The translations under genes were made by a program, and so were the position numbers. Source: a bacterium (GTDB lineage Bacteria > AUK180). From it: a DNA stretch of 20,388 bases. Within the stretch, counting starts at the first letter, position 1; each line of letters begins with the position of its first letter. The stretch lies in the NCBI GenBank assembly GCA_023144005.1, contig JAGLGN010000035.1:1-20388 (forward strand). The letters run 5' to 3'. The notes beneath the pieces are model-generated. The model ran no database searches and was not told where the DNA came from. It was given only the letters and a program-made list of their open reading frames with translations. Below, one piece after another: positions 6,761-15,858 of this stretch.

Positions 6761-9700
6761 CTATATTTTCCTTAATTTGTGCTTGAGTTCCTTTACTGTA
6801 TCGAGATATTGAGTATTCTCCCGTATTTTGCTTAATCTTTTGTAGATGCTCAATGCCCTATTTCCGTATTTCGGGTCATTAGTAACATTAAAGATCGTGT
6901 AATTTATGAGCCCGGATTTCATATCTTCTTTATTATCATCCAGGAGCTTGCGAAACATTTTCATGGACTTGTTCTTATTTATGCCGTATTCAAGCTCGCA
7001 TTGAAGGACTAAGGCGCGAAACATGCTTTCAGGATTATTGGTCTGCTTCAGCATTTCAAGAGATCTGAGAACGAATTCCTTCGCTTCTGCAATCTCCCCT
7101 CTTTTTTTTGAGATCTCCGCCTTTGTCGTCAGATTCCTTCCCAGGTACATCTTTGAATCCAAAAATGAATTCAATTTCATCGCTCTGTCCGTGAAATTGT
7201 CTGCCTTCTTAAGTTCATCTAGTGTCAAATGCAATTCGCCCAGGAAACCCAATGTTATCGCTTCGCTGTTCTTATTCTTTATTTTCTGGGTAATTCCCAA
7301 CTTTTTAATGAAACATTCTTTTGCCTTCGAATACTGTCCCATATCCCGGAAAACAAGCCCCATATTCCCTATGCAACGCGAATATTCCTCTTGGATCCCG
7401 GCTTTATCCGCAAGCTCCAATTCCCTCTGATAGTACTTCAGCGCTGACTTCAGCCGCCCGTTCTTCCATTCAAGGATCCCTACGTTACCAAGAGATGTTG
7501 CCTCGCTTTTCTTGTCTCCGACCTTAACCGCAAGGTCATGTTGCCTATTATGGTACTTCAAAGCTGTCTTATGATCACCGAGTTTTTCATAGATAACACC
7601 GATATTTCCTAAAACCGTCAATTGACTAATATAATCAAATATCTCTTCTGCCGTTTTCAGCCATTTCAGTAAATATTTCTTGGACTCTGTAAAATTACCC
7701 CGCCGGAAATGAACGACACCGATATTTCCGTAAGCAAAACTCTGCTGCTGCCTGTTCTTGGTCTTCTCGGCATTTTTTAATGTCTCCATATGGCAGTCAT
7801 AAGATTTATCGTACTCCCCGAACTTAGAATAAATAATGCCTATATTATTTAAGGCATTGTTATAACTAACTATGTCATCGCGCTTTTTCGAAATTTCGAG
7901 CCATTGCTTGTAATGCTCCATCGCCTTATTGTAATTCCCACGGCTTAATTCAATATTACCCAAAGTTCCTTGAACTCGTCCCATATCCTCCTTATTGTCT
8001 GATTTTTCTATATTTCTTTGTGCAATTTTCAAATGTTCTTCGGCTTTTTCATAATTGCCGGTGCGCCAGGCGATATCGGCAAGCTCCAGAAATAGCTTAC
8101 CCAGATATAGATAATTCTTATTCTCTTCGGCAAATGTAATTGTTTCAGTGACTAGTATTTCTGATTCAGAAAATCTCGCCATCATCGTGAATATCTTAAT
8201 TTTATTGAAAGATGCCTGCAATATTTTCTCACTGGATTTAAGATATTTGAGGCTGTCGTCAAAGTGTCTTATCGCTTCTTCGTTCCAGTACTTATTTTTT
8301 GCGTGTATTCCTGCCATAAACAGGTAGTGCGCACTTCTCTCTCTTACACCTGCTTCTATGAAGTGGCGCGCGATCGTTGATGAATGCGCCGCAAGGTCGT
8401 CTTTATATACTTTCTCCAGAGACCCGGCAGCAAGCAGATGTAATCTCTTCAATGTCTTCTTTAACTGCATTTTATATATCGAGTCCTTGATCAAAGCATG
8501 CTGGAAGATATACTTAAGCTCTGAAAACGGCCTCCAGATATTTTCGTCGCTCCCCTCTTTCAATGATCTGGAAATAACAGTATCGTTCAACATTAATGAG
8601 AGAACCCTTGATGAGAATTCCAGGCCGAGGACCGATGCGTTTATTATCGTATGCCGCAATTCTTTTTCCAACCGGTCAACACGGGCAATAATGATATCAG
8701 AAATTCCCGCCGGTATGGCGATATCTGTCTTTGTGATCTCAAGCTTCCCATTTGATTCTGCAAGCAGATCGTTTTCTTGCAGATAATTAGCCAGCTGTTC
8801 GATATAAAAGGGATTCCCGCCGCTGCGTTCAATTATAAATGCAATTAATGCTTCCGATGACGGAAGAGAAAATAGGAGTGACAAATATTCTAGAATATCC
8901 GTCTTTCCAAGAGCCTTTAGGTGAATGCTTTTCTCCTTGACGATGCTTTTACTTGACAATAGCGTCCCGATATTGCTGGTTCTTTCAGCTCCCCAGAAAA
9001 CATATGGATAATTCTGTGTTTTTTCCAGGAATGCTTGAAAGAGAGATCTTGATTCATTATCGATCCATTGGATATCGTCCAGAAATATCAGGGCATTTCC
9101 GTATTTAACCAAATGCGCAAGTATCTGGAGAAATGCCGCGTAAACGATCTTATACCTTACCGGCGGCGGACTGGCTTCAAATTCCGGAGAACTCACGGAT
9201 ATCCCTAGAACATCAGCTATGAACGGCGCGTTCTTCTTGACAAGCTCTGCGTTTTCCTTGTCAAGAACTTTATTTATAAAATTTGGAAATTTCTTTTTGA
9301 ATTGTGAAAGCTTTTTCTTTTGATCCATATCATCCGAGATATCCAGGATATTATTTAGGAATTCGACCATCGGGTAGAATCCCTGCCTTTGGAATTCATT
9401 ACATTTCAGAAGAAATACCTTGCTGATCGTTTTTCTGCAATTTCCTATTGCCTCTGTTATCAATGAACTTTTCCCGATACCTGCGGGCCCCGAGACGATC
9501 CAAACTCCCCCATTATTGCCACTTTGAACCTTTAACACACTTGATCGCAGAAGACCAAGGTCTTTTCTATGGCCGAAGAACGGCTTTTTCGGTGTCTCTG
9601 AAACTGTGCTCCCTGCTTTCTGAATATCAAATACCGCTGTCTCTGATCCGATGCCTCTGAAAACTTCTTTTCCTATACCCTTGAAAGAGTATGCGCGAAA

Positions 9701-10747
9701 GGAAGCGGCTTTCAAACTGGAATCAGAATGAACCTCACCCTCATCCGCAGCCATTGCGATCCTCGCGGAAAGATTAATTATCGAACCCAATGAAGTATAT
9801 TCCTCTCTGCATTTATTATCTCCGATAAACCCTGAGTAAACCTTACCTTTCGTGATACCTATCTTATTCTTGGGAAAATGCCTTAAGAATTCAAAAGCAA
9901 AATCAAGAGCGTGATGAACCTGATTCTCCAGGGCCAACGGTGCACCGAATACAACCAGTGATACCGCGCCTTTATCCCCTACTTCAATTTCATTCAATAC
10001 GCCTCCGTGCTTCAATGCGAGATCCGATAGAACAGGAACTATTATTTTAAGCGGGTGGGCTTTCGTATTAATTGAAATGAAGACGGATGTGATATTGCGA
10101 AATTCCCCTTGAGTGGATAATTCAAGAACACTATCCGGGATAAAATGCTGAAGGACCTTCTTGCTTGGAGCGTATTTGTGGATATGCTTTGGAGTAATTT
10201 CTTCGCACGGTACTTCTTTTACACTCAGTTCTTTCAGTGGAGTTCTGATCTTTCCCGGGGTACACTCCTGCTGAAGTGACGCCGCCTCGTTAACCGCCTT
10301 CCCGGTGAAAACCGATGCACATTGTCTTTGTCCGCAAAAGATACCCCAGTATATCCTTCCTGACGAGATGCCGATCCGGGCGTTGATATTATGAAGAACT
10401 CCTGAAATATCAATTCCGGGAGATGTGGTCAGGTATTTCTGGATCTGAGCGGCAGCTTGTTTCGCGAAATGCATGTCATGATCTTCAGGAAAGACGGCAA
10501 TGAAAGAATCTCCGGCAAATGATGTAACATACCCTCCGTTCAGATAAACAGTGGTTACGGCACGATTAAAGACCGAGTTGATAATGTCGGATAAGATCTC
10601 AGCGCCGCCGACTCCCTGTTTCATCAGTTTTTCTGTCATAACGGTGAATCCTGCCAGGTCGACTGAAACGGTTGAACCGTTGATATATCCTTTGAGCTTA
10701 TTATTTTTGTACTGATCGTGGATAAATTCTGTAATTAACCTTTTCAC
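6761..10747 (-). CDS. Second soluble adenylyl cyclase-like protein: C1-C2 cyclase pair, STAND NTPase, TPRs
   Basis: A 1328-residue paralogue of the protein at 2036-5719, similar along its whole length. C1 (about 20-170) has metal aspartates D30 (SVDLAGF) and D80 (FAGDSF). C2 (about 215-375) has K259 (GDKGA), T318, N325 and R329 in the ADCY10 spacing. The equivalents of bicarbonate-binding K95 and R176 are S76 and A156. The NTPase follows with Walker A GPAGIGKS (420-427) and Walker B ALIFLDD (552-558), then a helical STAND region and TPRs on a 40-residue period (GNIG-type turns near 928, 968, 1008, 1048, 1088, 1128 and 1168). It has no membrane segment. The start is GTG 10747, with no Shine-Dalgarno; a promoter-like sequence places transcription almost at the GTG, so the message may be leaderless. 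It lies 87 bp after the metH-like gene on the same strand. Active cyclase is likely from its residues; the signal sensed is unknown. Confidence 0.9.
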   Translation of the reverse strand: MKRLITEFIHDQYKNNKLKGYINGSTVSVDLAGFTVMTEKLMKQGVGGAEILSDIINSVFNRAVTTVYLNGGYVTSFAGDSFIAVFPEDHDMHFAKQAAAQIQKYLTTSPGIDISGVLHNINARIGISSGRIYWGIFCGQRQCASVFTGKAVNEAASLQQECTPGKIRTPLKELSVKEVPCEEITPKHIHKYAPSKKVLQHFIPDSVLELSTQGEFRNITSVFISINTKAHPLKIIVPVLSDLALKHGGVLNEIEVGDKGAVSLVVFGAPLALENQVHHALDFAFEFLRHFPKNKIGITKGKVYSGFIGDNKCREEYTSLGSIINLSARIAMAADEGEVHSDSSLKAASFRAYSFKGIGKEVFRGIGSETAVFDIQKAGSTVSETPKKPFFGHRKDLGLLRSSVLKVQSGNNGGVWIVSGPAGIGKSSLITEAIGNCRKTISKVFLLKCNEFQRQGFYPMVEFLNNILDISDDMDQKKKLSQFKKKFPNFINKVLDKENAELVKKNAPFIADVLGISVSSPEFEASPPPVRYKIVYAAFLQILAHLVKYGNALIFLDDIQWIDNESRSLFQAFLEKTQNYPYVFWGAERTSNIGTLLSSKSIVKEKSIHLKALGKTDILEYLSLLFSLPSSEALIAFIIERSGGNPFYIEQLANYLQENDLLAESNGKLEITKTDIAIPAGISDIIIARVDRLEKELRHTIINASVLGLEFSSRVLSLMLNDTVISRSLKEGSDENIWRPFSELKYIFQHALIKDSIYKMQLKKTLKRLHLLAAGSLEKVYKDDLAAHSSTIARHFIEAGVRERSAHYLFMAGIHAKNKYWNEEAIRHFDDSLKYLKSSEKILQASFNKIKIFTMMARFSESEILVTETITFAEENKNYLYLGKLFLELADIAWRTGNYEKAEEHLKIAQRNIEKSDNKEDMGRVQGTLGNIELSRGNYNKAMEHYKQWLEISKKRDDIVSYNNALNNIGIIYSKFGEYDKSYDCHMETLKNAEKTKNRQQQSFAYGNIGVVHFRRGNFTESKKYLLKWLKTAEEIFDYISQLTVLGNIGVIYEKLGDHKTALKYHNRQHDLAVKVGDKKSEATSLGNVGILEWKNGRLKSALKYYQRELELADKAGIQEEYSRCIGNMGLVFRDMGQYSKAKECFIKKLGITQKIKNKNSEAITLGFLGELHLTLDELKKADNFTDRAMKLNSFLDSKMYLGRNLTTKAEISKKRGEIAEAKEFVLRSLEMLKQTNNPESMFRALVLQCELEYGINKNKSMKMFRKLLDDNKEDMKSGLINYTIFNVTNDPKYGNRALSIYKRLSKIRENTQYLDTVKELKHKLRKI

Positions 10748-10753
10748 CGTTTT

Positions 10754-10781
10754 ATAATACCATTTAAGGGAAGAATTTCAA
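10754..10781 (-). promoter_or_regulatory. Candidate promoter for the second cyclase gene
   Basis: On the minus strand TTGAAA (10781-10776) and TATTAT (10759-10754) are 16 bases apart, each one mismatch from consensus. The -10 box ends only six bases before the GTG start, which would give a leaderless or nearly leaderless transcript. It would let this gene be expressed apart from the met operon upstream. Confidence 0.4.
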
Positions 10782-10834
10782 ATATTATCCGGGGGTATGT
10801 ACGCGCAATATCGTATTATGATCCCCTTCTTATT

Positions 10835-13231
10835 TTACTTCAGGCCCTGCAGATACTTCACGGCTTCGATCCCATCTCTACAATAGATACAGCCCAATTT
10901 ATCGGCCATCATTTTGTTGACTACGGCACCTCCGATCAAGATGGGCACCTCCACGTCATTATCTCTCAAGTACTTGACCGTTCCCGCAAGATTGTCAAGT
11001 GTGGTCGTCATCAGAACACTCAGACCGATAAAGTCACATTTTTCCTTTTTAAATACACGGAGTATTTCCTCAGGGTGAACATCCTTTCCCGCATCTACCA
11101 CATCGAATCCGTACCCTTGCAGGATCACCTTCACCAGGTTTTTGCCGATATCGTGAACATCGTCCTTAACCGTTGCCATGAGGATCTTTTTTCCTGAAGA
11201 AGGATTATCTCCGTCCACAAGGTGAGGATGAAGTATCCTCGATGCCTCCTGCATGGCTTTCGCGGAGGAAATGACCTGTGGAAGAAAGAAGTTTCCCTTT
11301 TGAAACTCATCCCCGACATGTGCGATCGCAGGAAGTAAATGATCGTTAATTATTGCCAATGCGCTTTTGCCTGTATCCATAAGGTCTTTAATGTCATCAA
11401 GCAATTGCTCGTCAAGTCCGTAAATAATATCTCGGTGCACCCTTTCATCCGGAGGAAGCACCTCCTCATCATTAATTTCAATATCCGGTGAGATATCCGT
11501 GGCTGCGCCGATGAAATTCTTACACCCCGGATCATTTCCCTTAAGCAATTCTCCGGCGATCTGATAGCCCTGATGCTTTCTCTTGCCGGAAGTGTTGTAT
11601 ATCCCCATGGATAGCCCGGATTCAATGGCCTGTTCTAAAAATGAACTATTCAGCATAGCTCTGTTTGGAAGCCCGAATGAGATATTGCTTATCCCCATGA
11701 TCGTTGTTATCCCCTCCTTTCTGAGGAGTTCAAGCGTTTTCAATGAAGCAATTGCAGCCTGGTCATTTGTGGATATGGTGGTGACTATCGGATCTATAAT
11801 AATATCTTCTTCCGGGATGCCCTCGGAAACGAGAAGCTCTATAAGTTTCATGGCGATCCTGAAGCGGTCTTTCGGTTTGAAACTGATGTCCTTTTTATCC
11901 ATGGCAAGGCCAACTACTGCCGTTCCAAAAGTTTTCACAAGAGGAATTACCCTTTCAAGAAGTTTTTTACTGAGGTAAACGGAGTTGATCACCGGTTTGC
12001 CTGATATGTATTTAAGGCCTTCCTCGAATATCGCCGGGTCGGGAGAATCCAGAAAGATCGGAATATGGGCAGTATTTTGAATTCCGTACAGAATATCTTT
12101 CAGAAACTCATTTCCGGTTTTTTTTAATACGGTATTCAGATTTATATCAAGCGCATCTGCGCCATTCTGGAACTGTTCGAACACTTCCATTTTAAGGGCG
12201 GACAGATCTCCCTTAAGAAGTCCCTTTCTTAACCTGCTGTTTGTGGAAGTATTTATTTTCTCTCCGATTGAAACAAACGGCAATCCTTTACCTGCTCTGA
12301 CAGTGCTTATCCTGTCCGTAAAGACCGTCGCACGGATAAAATCCTGTTGAACTGGACGCTTCCATTTTATTTGTTCGGCGATACGCTTGGTATGCTCTGG
12401 TGTGGAACCGCAGCAGCTTCCGATAATGTTCGCACCCGCTGAATAGAAACGCTGAGCGATGACAGCCAGCGCTTCTGGATTCTCGGGATGAAGAACTTCA
12501 CCATTTAAATGATAGGGTATCCCCGCATTTGGCTGAACGATCACGGGTCTGGAGGTGGATTTTCTAATTTTCGGAAGGATATCCAAATATGCTTCAGGAG
12601 TTGTTCCGCAATTAATACCTATAATATCCGCTCCCATTGCTGACGCTACGCATGCGAAGGTCTCCGGTTTTGTGCCGGTTACCGTTTGATCGCCATTGAA
12701 GCTCATCTGTGCAATGATATCCCTGGAAAATTCCTCAGAGGCAGCGATCAGTATTGCCCTGAGTTCCTGCAGATCTGTAATTGTCTCAATAGTCACTGCA
12801 TCCACTTCACTTCTTTCAAAAGCCCGGAACACGCGTCTATAGCCGAGAAGAGCCTCATCGAATTCAAGTTCGCCGAACGGTTTCAAAAATTCTCCCGAAG
12901 GTCCCACGGAACCGGCGATATAAATATCAGCTCCGGCATCTTTTCTCGCCTTGACAGCACACGATACTGCTGCTGCTATTAAGGTCTCGAGTTCGTTTAT
13001 AAGGCCGAAATGACGGAGTCTGAACGGATTTGCATTGAATGTATTGGTTGTAATAAGATCAGCTCCGAATTCTATGTAAAATTTGTGAAGCATGGTGATC
13101 TTTTCACTCATTTCAAGGTTCCAGACCTCAGGAAGAAGGTTTGGCGGAAGTCCCATTTCATGAAGCATTGTGCCGTAAGCACCATCGGAGACGAGAACTC
13201 TTTCCTTGAGTAGCGAAATGAGGCTTCTCAT
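10835..13231 (-). CDS. metH: B12-dependent methionine synthase lacking the activation domain
   Basis: A 798-residue cytoplasmic enzyme transferring methyl from 5-methyl-tetrahydrofolate through cobalamin to homocysteine. The homocysteine domain (about 1-295) has the zinc cysteines C208 (GINCGTTPE) and C273/C274 (GSCCGSTPEH). The pterin domain (about 316-560) shows IGEKIN and GADALDIN. The B12 cap (about 600-675) is followed by the Rossmann B12 domain with DVHDIG (691-696), where H693 is the expected cobalt ligand. The C-terminal reactivation domain found in E. coli MetH is absent and is supplied by the adjacent gene, as in Thermotoga maritima. Its ATG overlaps that gene's stop as ATGA and is preceded by GGGAGAAGAA, a good ribosome site. 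It is the last of three overlapping met genes. Confidence 0.95.
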   Translation of the reverse strand: MRSLISLLKERVLVSDGAYGTMLHEMGLPPNLLPEVWNLEMSEKITMLHKFYIEFGADLITTNTFNANPFRLRHFGLINELETLIAAAVSCAVKARKDAGADIYIAGSVGPSGEFLKPFGELEFDEALLGYRRVFRAFERSEVDAVTIETITDLQELRAILIAASEEFSRDIIAQMSFNGDQTVTGTKPETFACVASAMGADIIGINCGTTPEAYLDILPKIRKSTSRPVIVQPNAGIPYHLNGEVLHPENPEALAVIAQRFYSAGANIIGSCCGSTPEHTKRIAEQIKWKRPVQQDFIRATVFTDRISTVRAGKGLPFVSIGEKINTSTNSRLRKGLLKGDLSALKMEVFEQFQNGADALDINLNTVLKKTGNEFLKDILYGIQNTAHIPIFLDSPDPAIFEEGLKYISGKPVINSVYLSKKLLERVIPLVKTFGTAVVGLAMDKKDISFKPKDRFRIAMKLIELLVSEGIPEEDIIIDPIVTTISTNDQAAIASLKTLELLRKEGITTIMGISNISFGLPNRAMLNSSFLEQAIESGLSMGIYNTSGKRKHQGYQIAGELLKGNDPGCKNFIGAATDISPDIEINDEEVLPPDERVHRDIIYGLDEQLLDDIKDLMDTGKSALAIINDHLLPAIAHVGDEFQKGNFFLPQVISSAKAMQEASRILHPHLVDGDNPSSGKKILMATVKDDVHDIGKNLVKVILQGYGFDVVDAGKDVHPEEILRVFKKEKCDFIGLSVLMTTTLDNLAGTVKYLRDNDVEVPILIGGAVVNKMMADKLGCIYCRDGIEAVKYLQGLK

Positions 13232-13830
13232 TTCTTCTCCCAGCCTATTACCGCGGATACGGATTTTTCTGGCAGCATTATCATTGAATCGGTAAGCCGA
13301 ATACCTATCTTTCCGGCATCGGTGAGCGCAAAAAAAAGCTCTTGATTTGACAGTGCAAGATCACCATACCCCGGGCTGAACCTTCTTGTGATATCGCAGC
13401 CGTCCAGTCCCGCTCTGACAGCGGTATTTCTCTCCACGACTTCTGCAAGCCTTTCCACATATTCGGAACCTACAGCATCGAGGATCACACCGTCAACCTC
13501 ATTGTCACCCTTCATATTTTTCTTGATCTCTTCCTCAAGCGATCCGCCGATCGTGGCGAAGAACAATGTCATTATTCGAGAGTTCCGAAAAAGCTTCGCC
13601 AGATTTTTACTGATGATCGTTTCACCTTTTTCTATAATGATCCTTTCACCGGCGATAAAGAGTTCGACCTCTTTGTATGTATATGCAGGTTCTATATGCA
13701 CCCTTGCGTATTCTATGGCGCTCTTTATCTTGTCGAGTGTTTTTCCGTCCAATGGCTTACCCCTTTTGTACCCAAGCCGGAAAAGGACACGCTCCGTGTC
13801 AATATCTAATCTGATATTTTTGACGATCAT
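13228..13830 (-). CDS. Free-standing B12-dependent methionine synthase activation-domain protein
   Basis: A 200-residue protein homologous to the C-terminal AdoMet-binding domain of MetH, which supports reductive methylation of inactivated cob(II)alamin. The hallmark RFSPGYGDLALSNQ (150-163) and the closing MLPEKSVSAVIGW (185-197) are present. The family counterpart in Thermotoga maritima is likewise a separate gene next to a truncated MetH. The ATG at 13830 overlaps the upstream stop as ATGA and is chosen for that reason; a GTG at 13839 is the alternative (203 residues). It overlaps genes on both sides by four bases, so stoichiometric coupled synthesis with both partners is expected. The electron donor needed for reactivation is not encoded in the window. 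Confidence 0.9.
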   Translation of the reverse strand: MIVKNIRLDIDTERVLFRLGYKRGKPLDGKTLDKIKSAIEYARVHIEPAYTYKEVELFIAGERIIIEKGETIISKNLAKLFRNSRIMTLFFATIGGSLEEEIKKNMKGDNEVDGVILDAVGSEYVERLAEVVERNTAVRAGLDGCDITRRFSPGYGDLALSNQELFFALTDAGKIGIRLTDSMIMLPEKSVSAVIGWEKK

Positions 13831-15659
13831 ACTTGGCACGCCTTAATGATATTCTTTACAAGTCCATATCTGTTAAATGGTGTCATTATGCATACACCTT
13901 CGGCATAATCTCTGAATTTTTCGATCAATTCAACGGTCAACTCAATGCTCAATGAAGCGGAAGCAGACTTATCCAGTCCTTCGAATTTCTTCAGGATATG
14001 GTCAGGGACAGTGATCCCTGAAACCTCATTTTTCAGAAACTCCGCATGCTGATAGTTCACAAGCGGAATTATCCCAAGTATCTTCGGTAGCCCCAAAGAG
14101 GAGAGCTTATTTGAAAGTTTTTCTGCCTGATCGATATCATAAATGGGCTGCGTTTGGACAAAATGAGCTCCGCTGGCGATCTTTCTTTTGAGGTGGTCGA
14201 GAGCTTTCTGATCATCAACGATCGAGTATCCTGCGGCAACACCGATATTAAAATCGGTTCGAGTGGTGATCTCATTTCCCAGATAATCCTTTCCTTCATT
14301 AAGGTGTGATATTATCCCGACAAGGCCAAGGGCATCCACTTCATAAACAGCGGTGGCAAAAGGGTAATCTCCAACGGAAGGAGGGTCACCCGTAAGTGCG
14401 AGTATGTTATTTATTCCGAGAGAATATGCTGTAAGGAGGTCGGATTGTATCCCGATCAGGTTCTTATCACGGCAAGTAAAATGGAGTATCACATCAAGAT
14501 CAAGCTCTCTTTTCGCTATATATGCAAGGCCCGAGCTGGATTGCCTTAATCGCCCCATAGGAACATCGGCGACATTGATCGCGGAGACCTCCAGTTCCTT
14601 CAGATCTTTCAGAAAATCCATAACTTTTGTATTGTCAACAGTTTTCGGGGGATCCACTTCGACAGTGATCGAAAAATGATCGTTAAGGATCTTTCTAAAT
14701 TTGTTGGGAAATTCTACTGTTACGATCCTTTTTCTTTTAGTGATGTCTTGCTTTTTCTTACCGGCTGCAGGCTTTTTTGCTTTGATACTTTTAAATTCAT
14801 TCCTTCTTTCATATACAGCTTTAATATGCTCAGGAGTAGTCCCGCAGCATCCACCGATTATATTTACTCCATTCTTTATGAACTGTATCGCATAATCGGA
14901 AAAATATTTAGCCGTGACCGGATATCGGTACTGTCCGTATTGAAATTCCGGCTGCCCGGCATTGGGATGCACCAGCACGAATTCGGCAAAGGAAGTGATT
15001 TGAGTGAGTATCTGAGAAAGACTTTGAGGTCCTATTCCGCAATTCGCTCCGATCATCCTCGCTCCGGCTTCCTTTAGGGTACGAGTAGCTTCATCGGGCG
15101 ACACACCGAACATCGTCTTTCCGTTTGCAAGATAGGTAAGCGAACAACTCACAGGAAAGCCGGGATGAAGTTCGAACACCGCTTCCAGCGCGAGGAGGAT
15201 CTCATTAAGATTTGAAAATGTTTCCAGCTTAATAATATCCGCACCGGCATCTAAAAGGATCCCGATCTGCTCCAGATAGATATCCTTCATATATCCGCTT
15301 TCAAACCTGTCCACATCCTCATAAGGCCGGGATATCGGGCCGACCGAGGCGGCTACATAATGATCTCCGGGAATTTCTTTGACAAGGAGTGTCCCCTGTT
15401 TGTTTATTTCCTGTACATGATTCTCCAGACCGAAATACTTGAGTATGTGGTGATTTGCGCTGAATGTATTTGTCGTTATTATTTCTGCGCCGGCAGTAAT
15501 ATATTCGCGGTGTACACTCGTTATCAGATCAGGGTGTGTTATATTCAAATAATCATAACACTCTCCCTTTGGGATCTCCTTAGAATTAATATAGGTACCC
15601 ATGGCGCCATCCATAATAACGGGTCCCTCAAGCAGCCTTTCGAATATCTTCTTTTTCAT
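13827..15659 (-). CDS. Bifunctional homocysteine S-methyltransferase / 5,10-methylenetetrahydrofolate reductase
   Basis: A 610-residue fusion. The N-terminal homocysteine methyltransferase domain (about 1-285) has zinc cysteines C207 (GANCGIGP) and C271/C272 (GGCCGTTPEH). A lysine-rich linker (about 290-312) leads to an MTHFR (MetF) domain (about 328-610) with ITVEVDPPKT (E334, matching the catalytic Glu of E. coli MetF), ALTGDPP and FVQTQPIYD. The same fusion is known as YitJ in Bacillus subtilis. The MTHFR half makes the 5-methyl-tetrahydrofolate used by the MetH encoded two genes downstream. The methyl donor of the first half is not evident; S-methylmethionine or methyl-folate passed via MetH are possibilities. 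ATG 15659 is chosen because the in-frame extension to TTG 15689 has no family resemblance; the ribosome site is weak. Confidence 0.92.
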   Translation of the reverse strand: MKKKIFERLLEGPVIMDGAMGTYINSKEIPKGECYDYLNITHPDLITSVHREYITAGAEIITTNTFSANHHILKYFGLENHVQEINKQGTLLVKEIPGDHYVAASVGPISRPYEDVDRFESGYMKDIYLEQIGILLDAGADIIKLETFSNLNEILLALEAVFELHPGFPVSCSLTYLANGKTMFGVSPDEATRTLKEAGARMIGANCGIGPQSLSQILTQITSFAEFVLVHPNAGQPEFQYGQYRYPVTAKYFSDYAIQFIKNGVNIIGGCCGTTPEHIKAVYERRNEFKSIKAKKPAAGKKKQDITKRKRIVTVEFPNKFRKILNDHFSITVEVDPPKTVDNTKVMDFLKDLKELEVSAINVADVPMGRLRQSSSGLAYIAKRELDLDVILHFTCRDKNLIGIQSDLLTAYSLGINNILALTGDPPSVGDYPFATAVYEVDALGLVGIISHLNEGKDYLGNEITTRTDFNIGVAAGYSIVDDQKALDHLKRKIASGAHFVQTQPIYDIDQAEKLSNKLSSLGLPKILGIIPLVNYQHAEFLKNEVSGITVPDHILKKFEGLDKSASASLSIELTVELIEKFRDYAEGVCIMTPFNRYGLVKNIIKACQV

Positions 15660-15735
15660 ATTAATCTGAAGGGCCACCCAACTTATCAAATATTGTCATT
15701 TCTTTCTGACTATTTTTATACTCTTTCATCCTCAT

Positions 15736-15765
15736 TTTATATCATTATTCCAGAATGTATGCAAA
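15736..15765 (-). promoter_or_regulatory. Weak candidate promoter for the met operon
   Basis: On the minus strand TTTGCA (15765-15760) and TATAAA (15741-15736) are 18 bases apart. Match quality is modest. I saw no SAM or cobalamin riboswitch signature between here and the first met start codon. Confidence 0.3.
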
Positions 15766-15790
15766 CGGTGATGTCTCAAGAGGACATTAA

Positions 15791-15804
15791 GCGATAAAAA
15801 TCGC
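15791..15804. promoter_or_regulatory. Small perfect inverted repeat between divergent promoters
   Basis: GCGAT, four A, ATCGC: a 5-bp perfect inverted repeat four bases before the -35 box of the pcm-like gene. It could be an operator half-site pair or chance; no gene ends nearby, so it is not a terminator. Confidence 0.25.
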
Positions 15805-15808
15805 AATC

Positions 15809-15837
15809 TTGACATTTCAGGATTTTTGGCTTACAAT
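15809..15837 (+). promoter_or_regulatory. Strong sigma70-type promoter for the pcm-like gene
   Basis: TTGACA (15809-15814), a 17-base spacer, then TACAAT (15832-15837): a perfect -35 and a one-mismatch -10. Transcription should start near 15844, leaving only about 15 bases before the ATG, filled by AGGAGGA (15848-15854). Confidence 0.75.
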
Positions 15838-15858
15838 TCGAATGGGTAGGAGGATAAT

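Noticed and set aside
15660-15858. SAM or cobalamin riboswitch upstream of the met operon
   Set aside because: I looked for the SAM-I core and the cobalamin box on the minus strand and saw neither; the leader is short and AT-rich.
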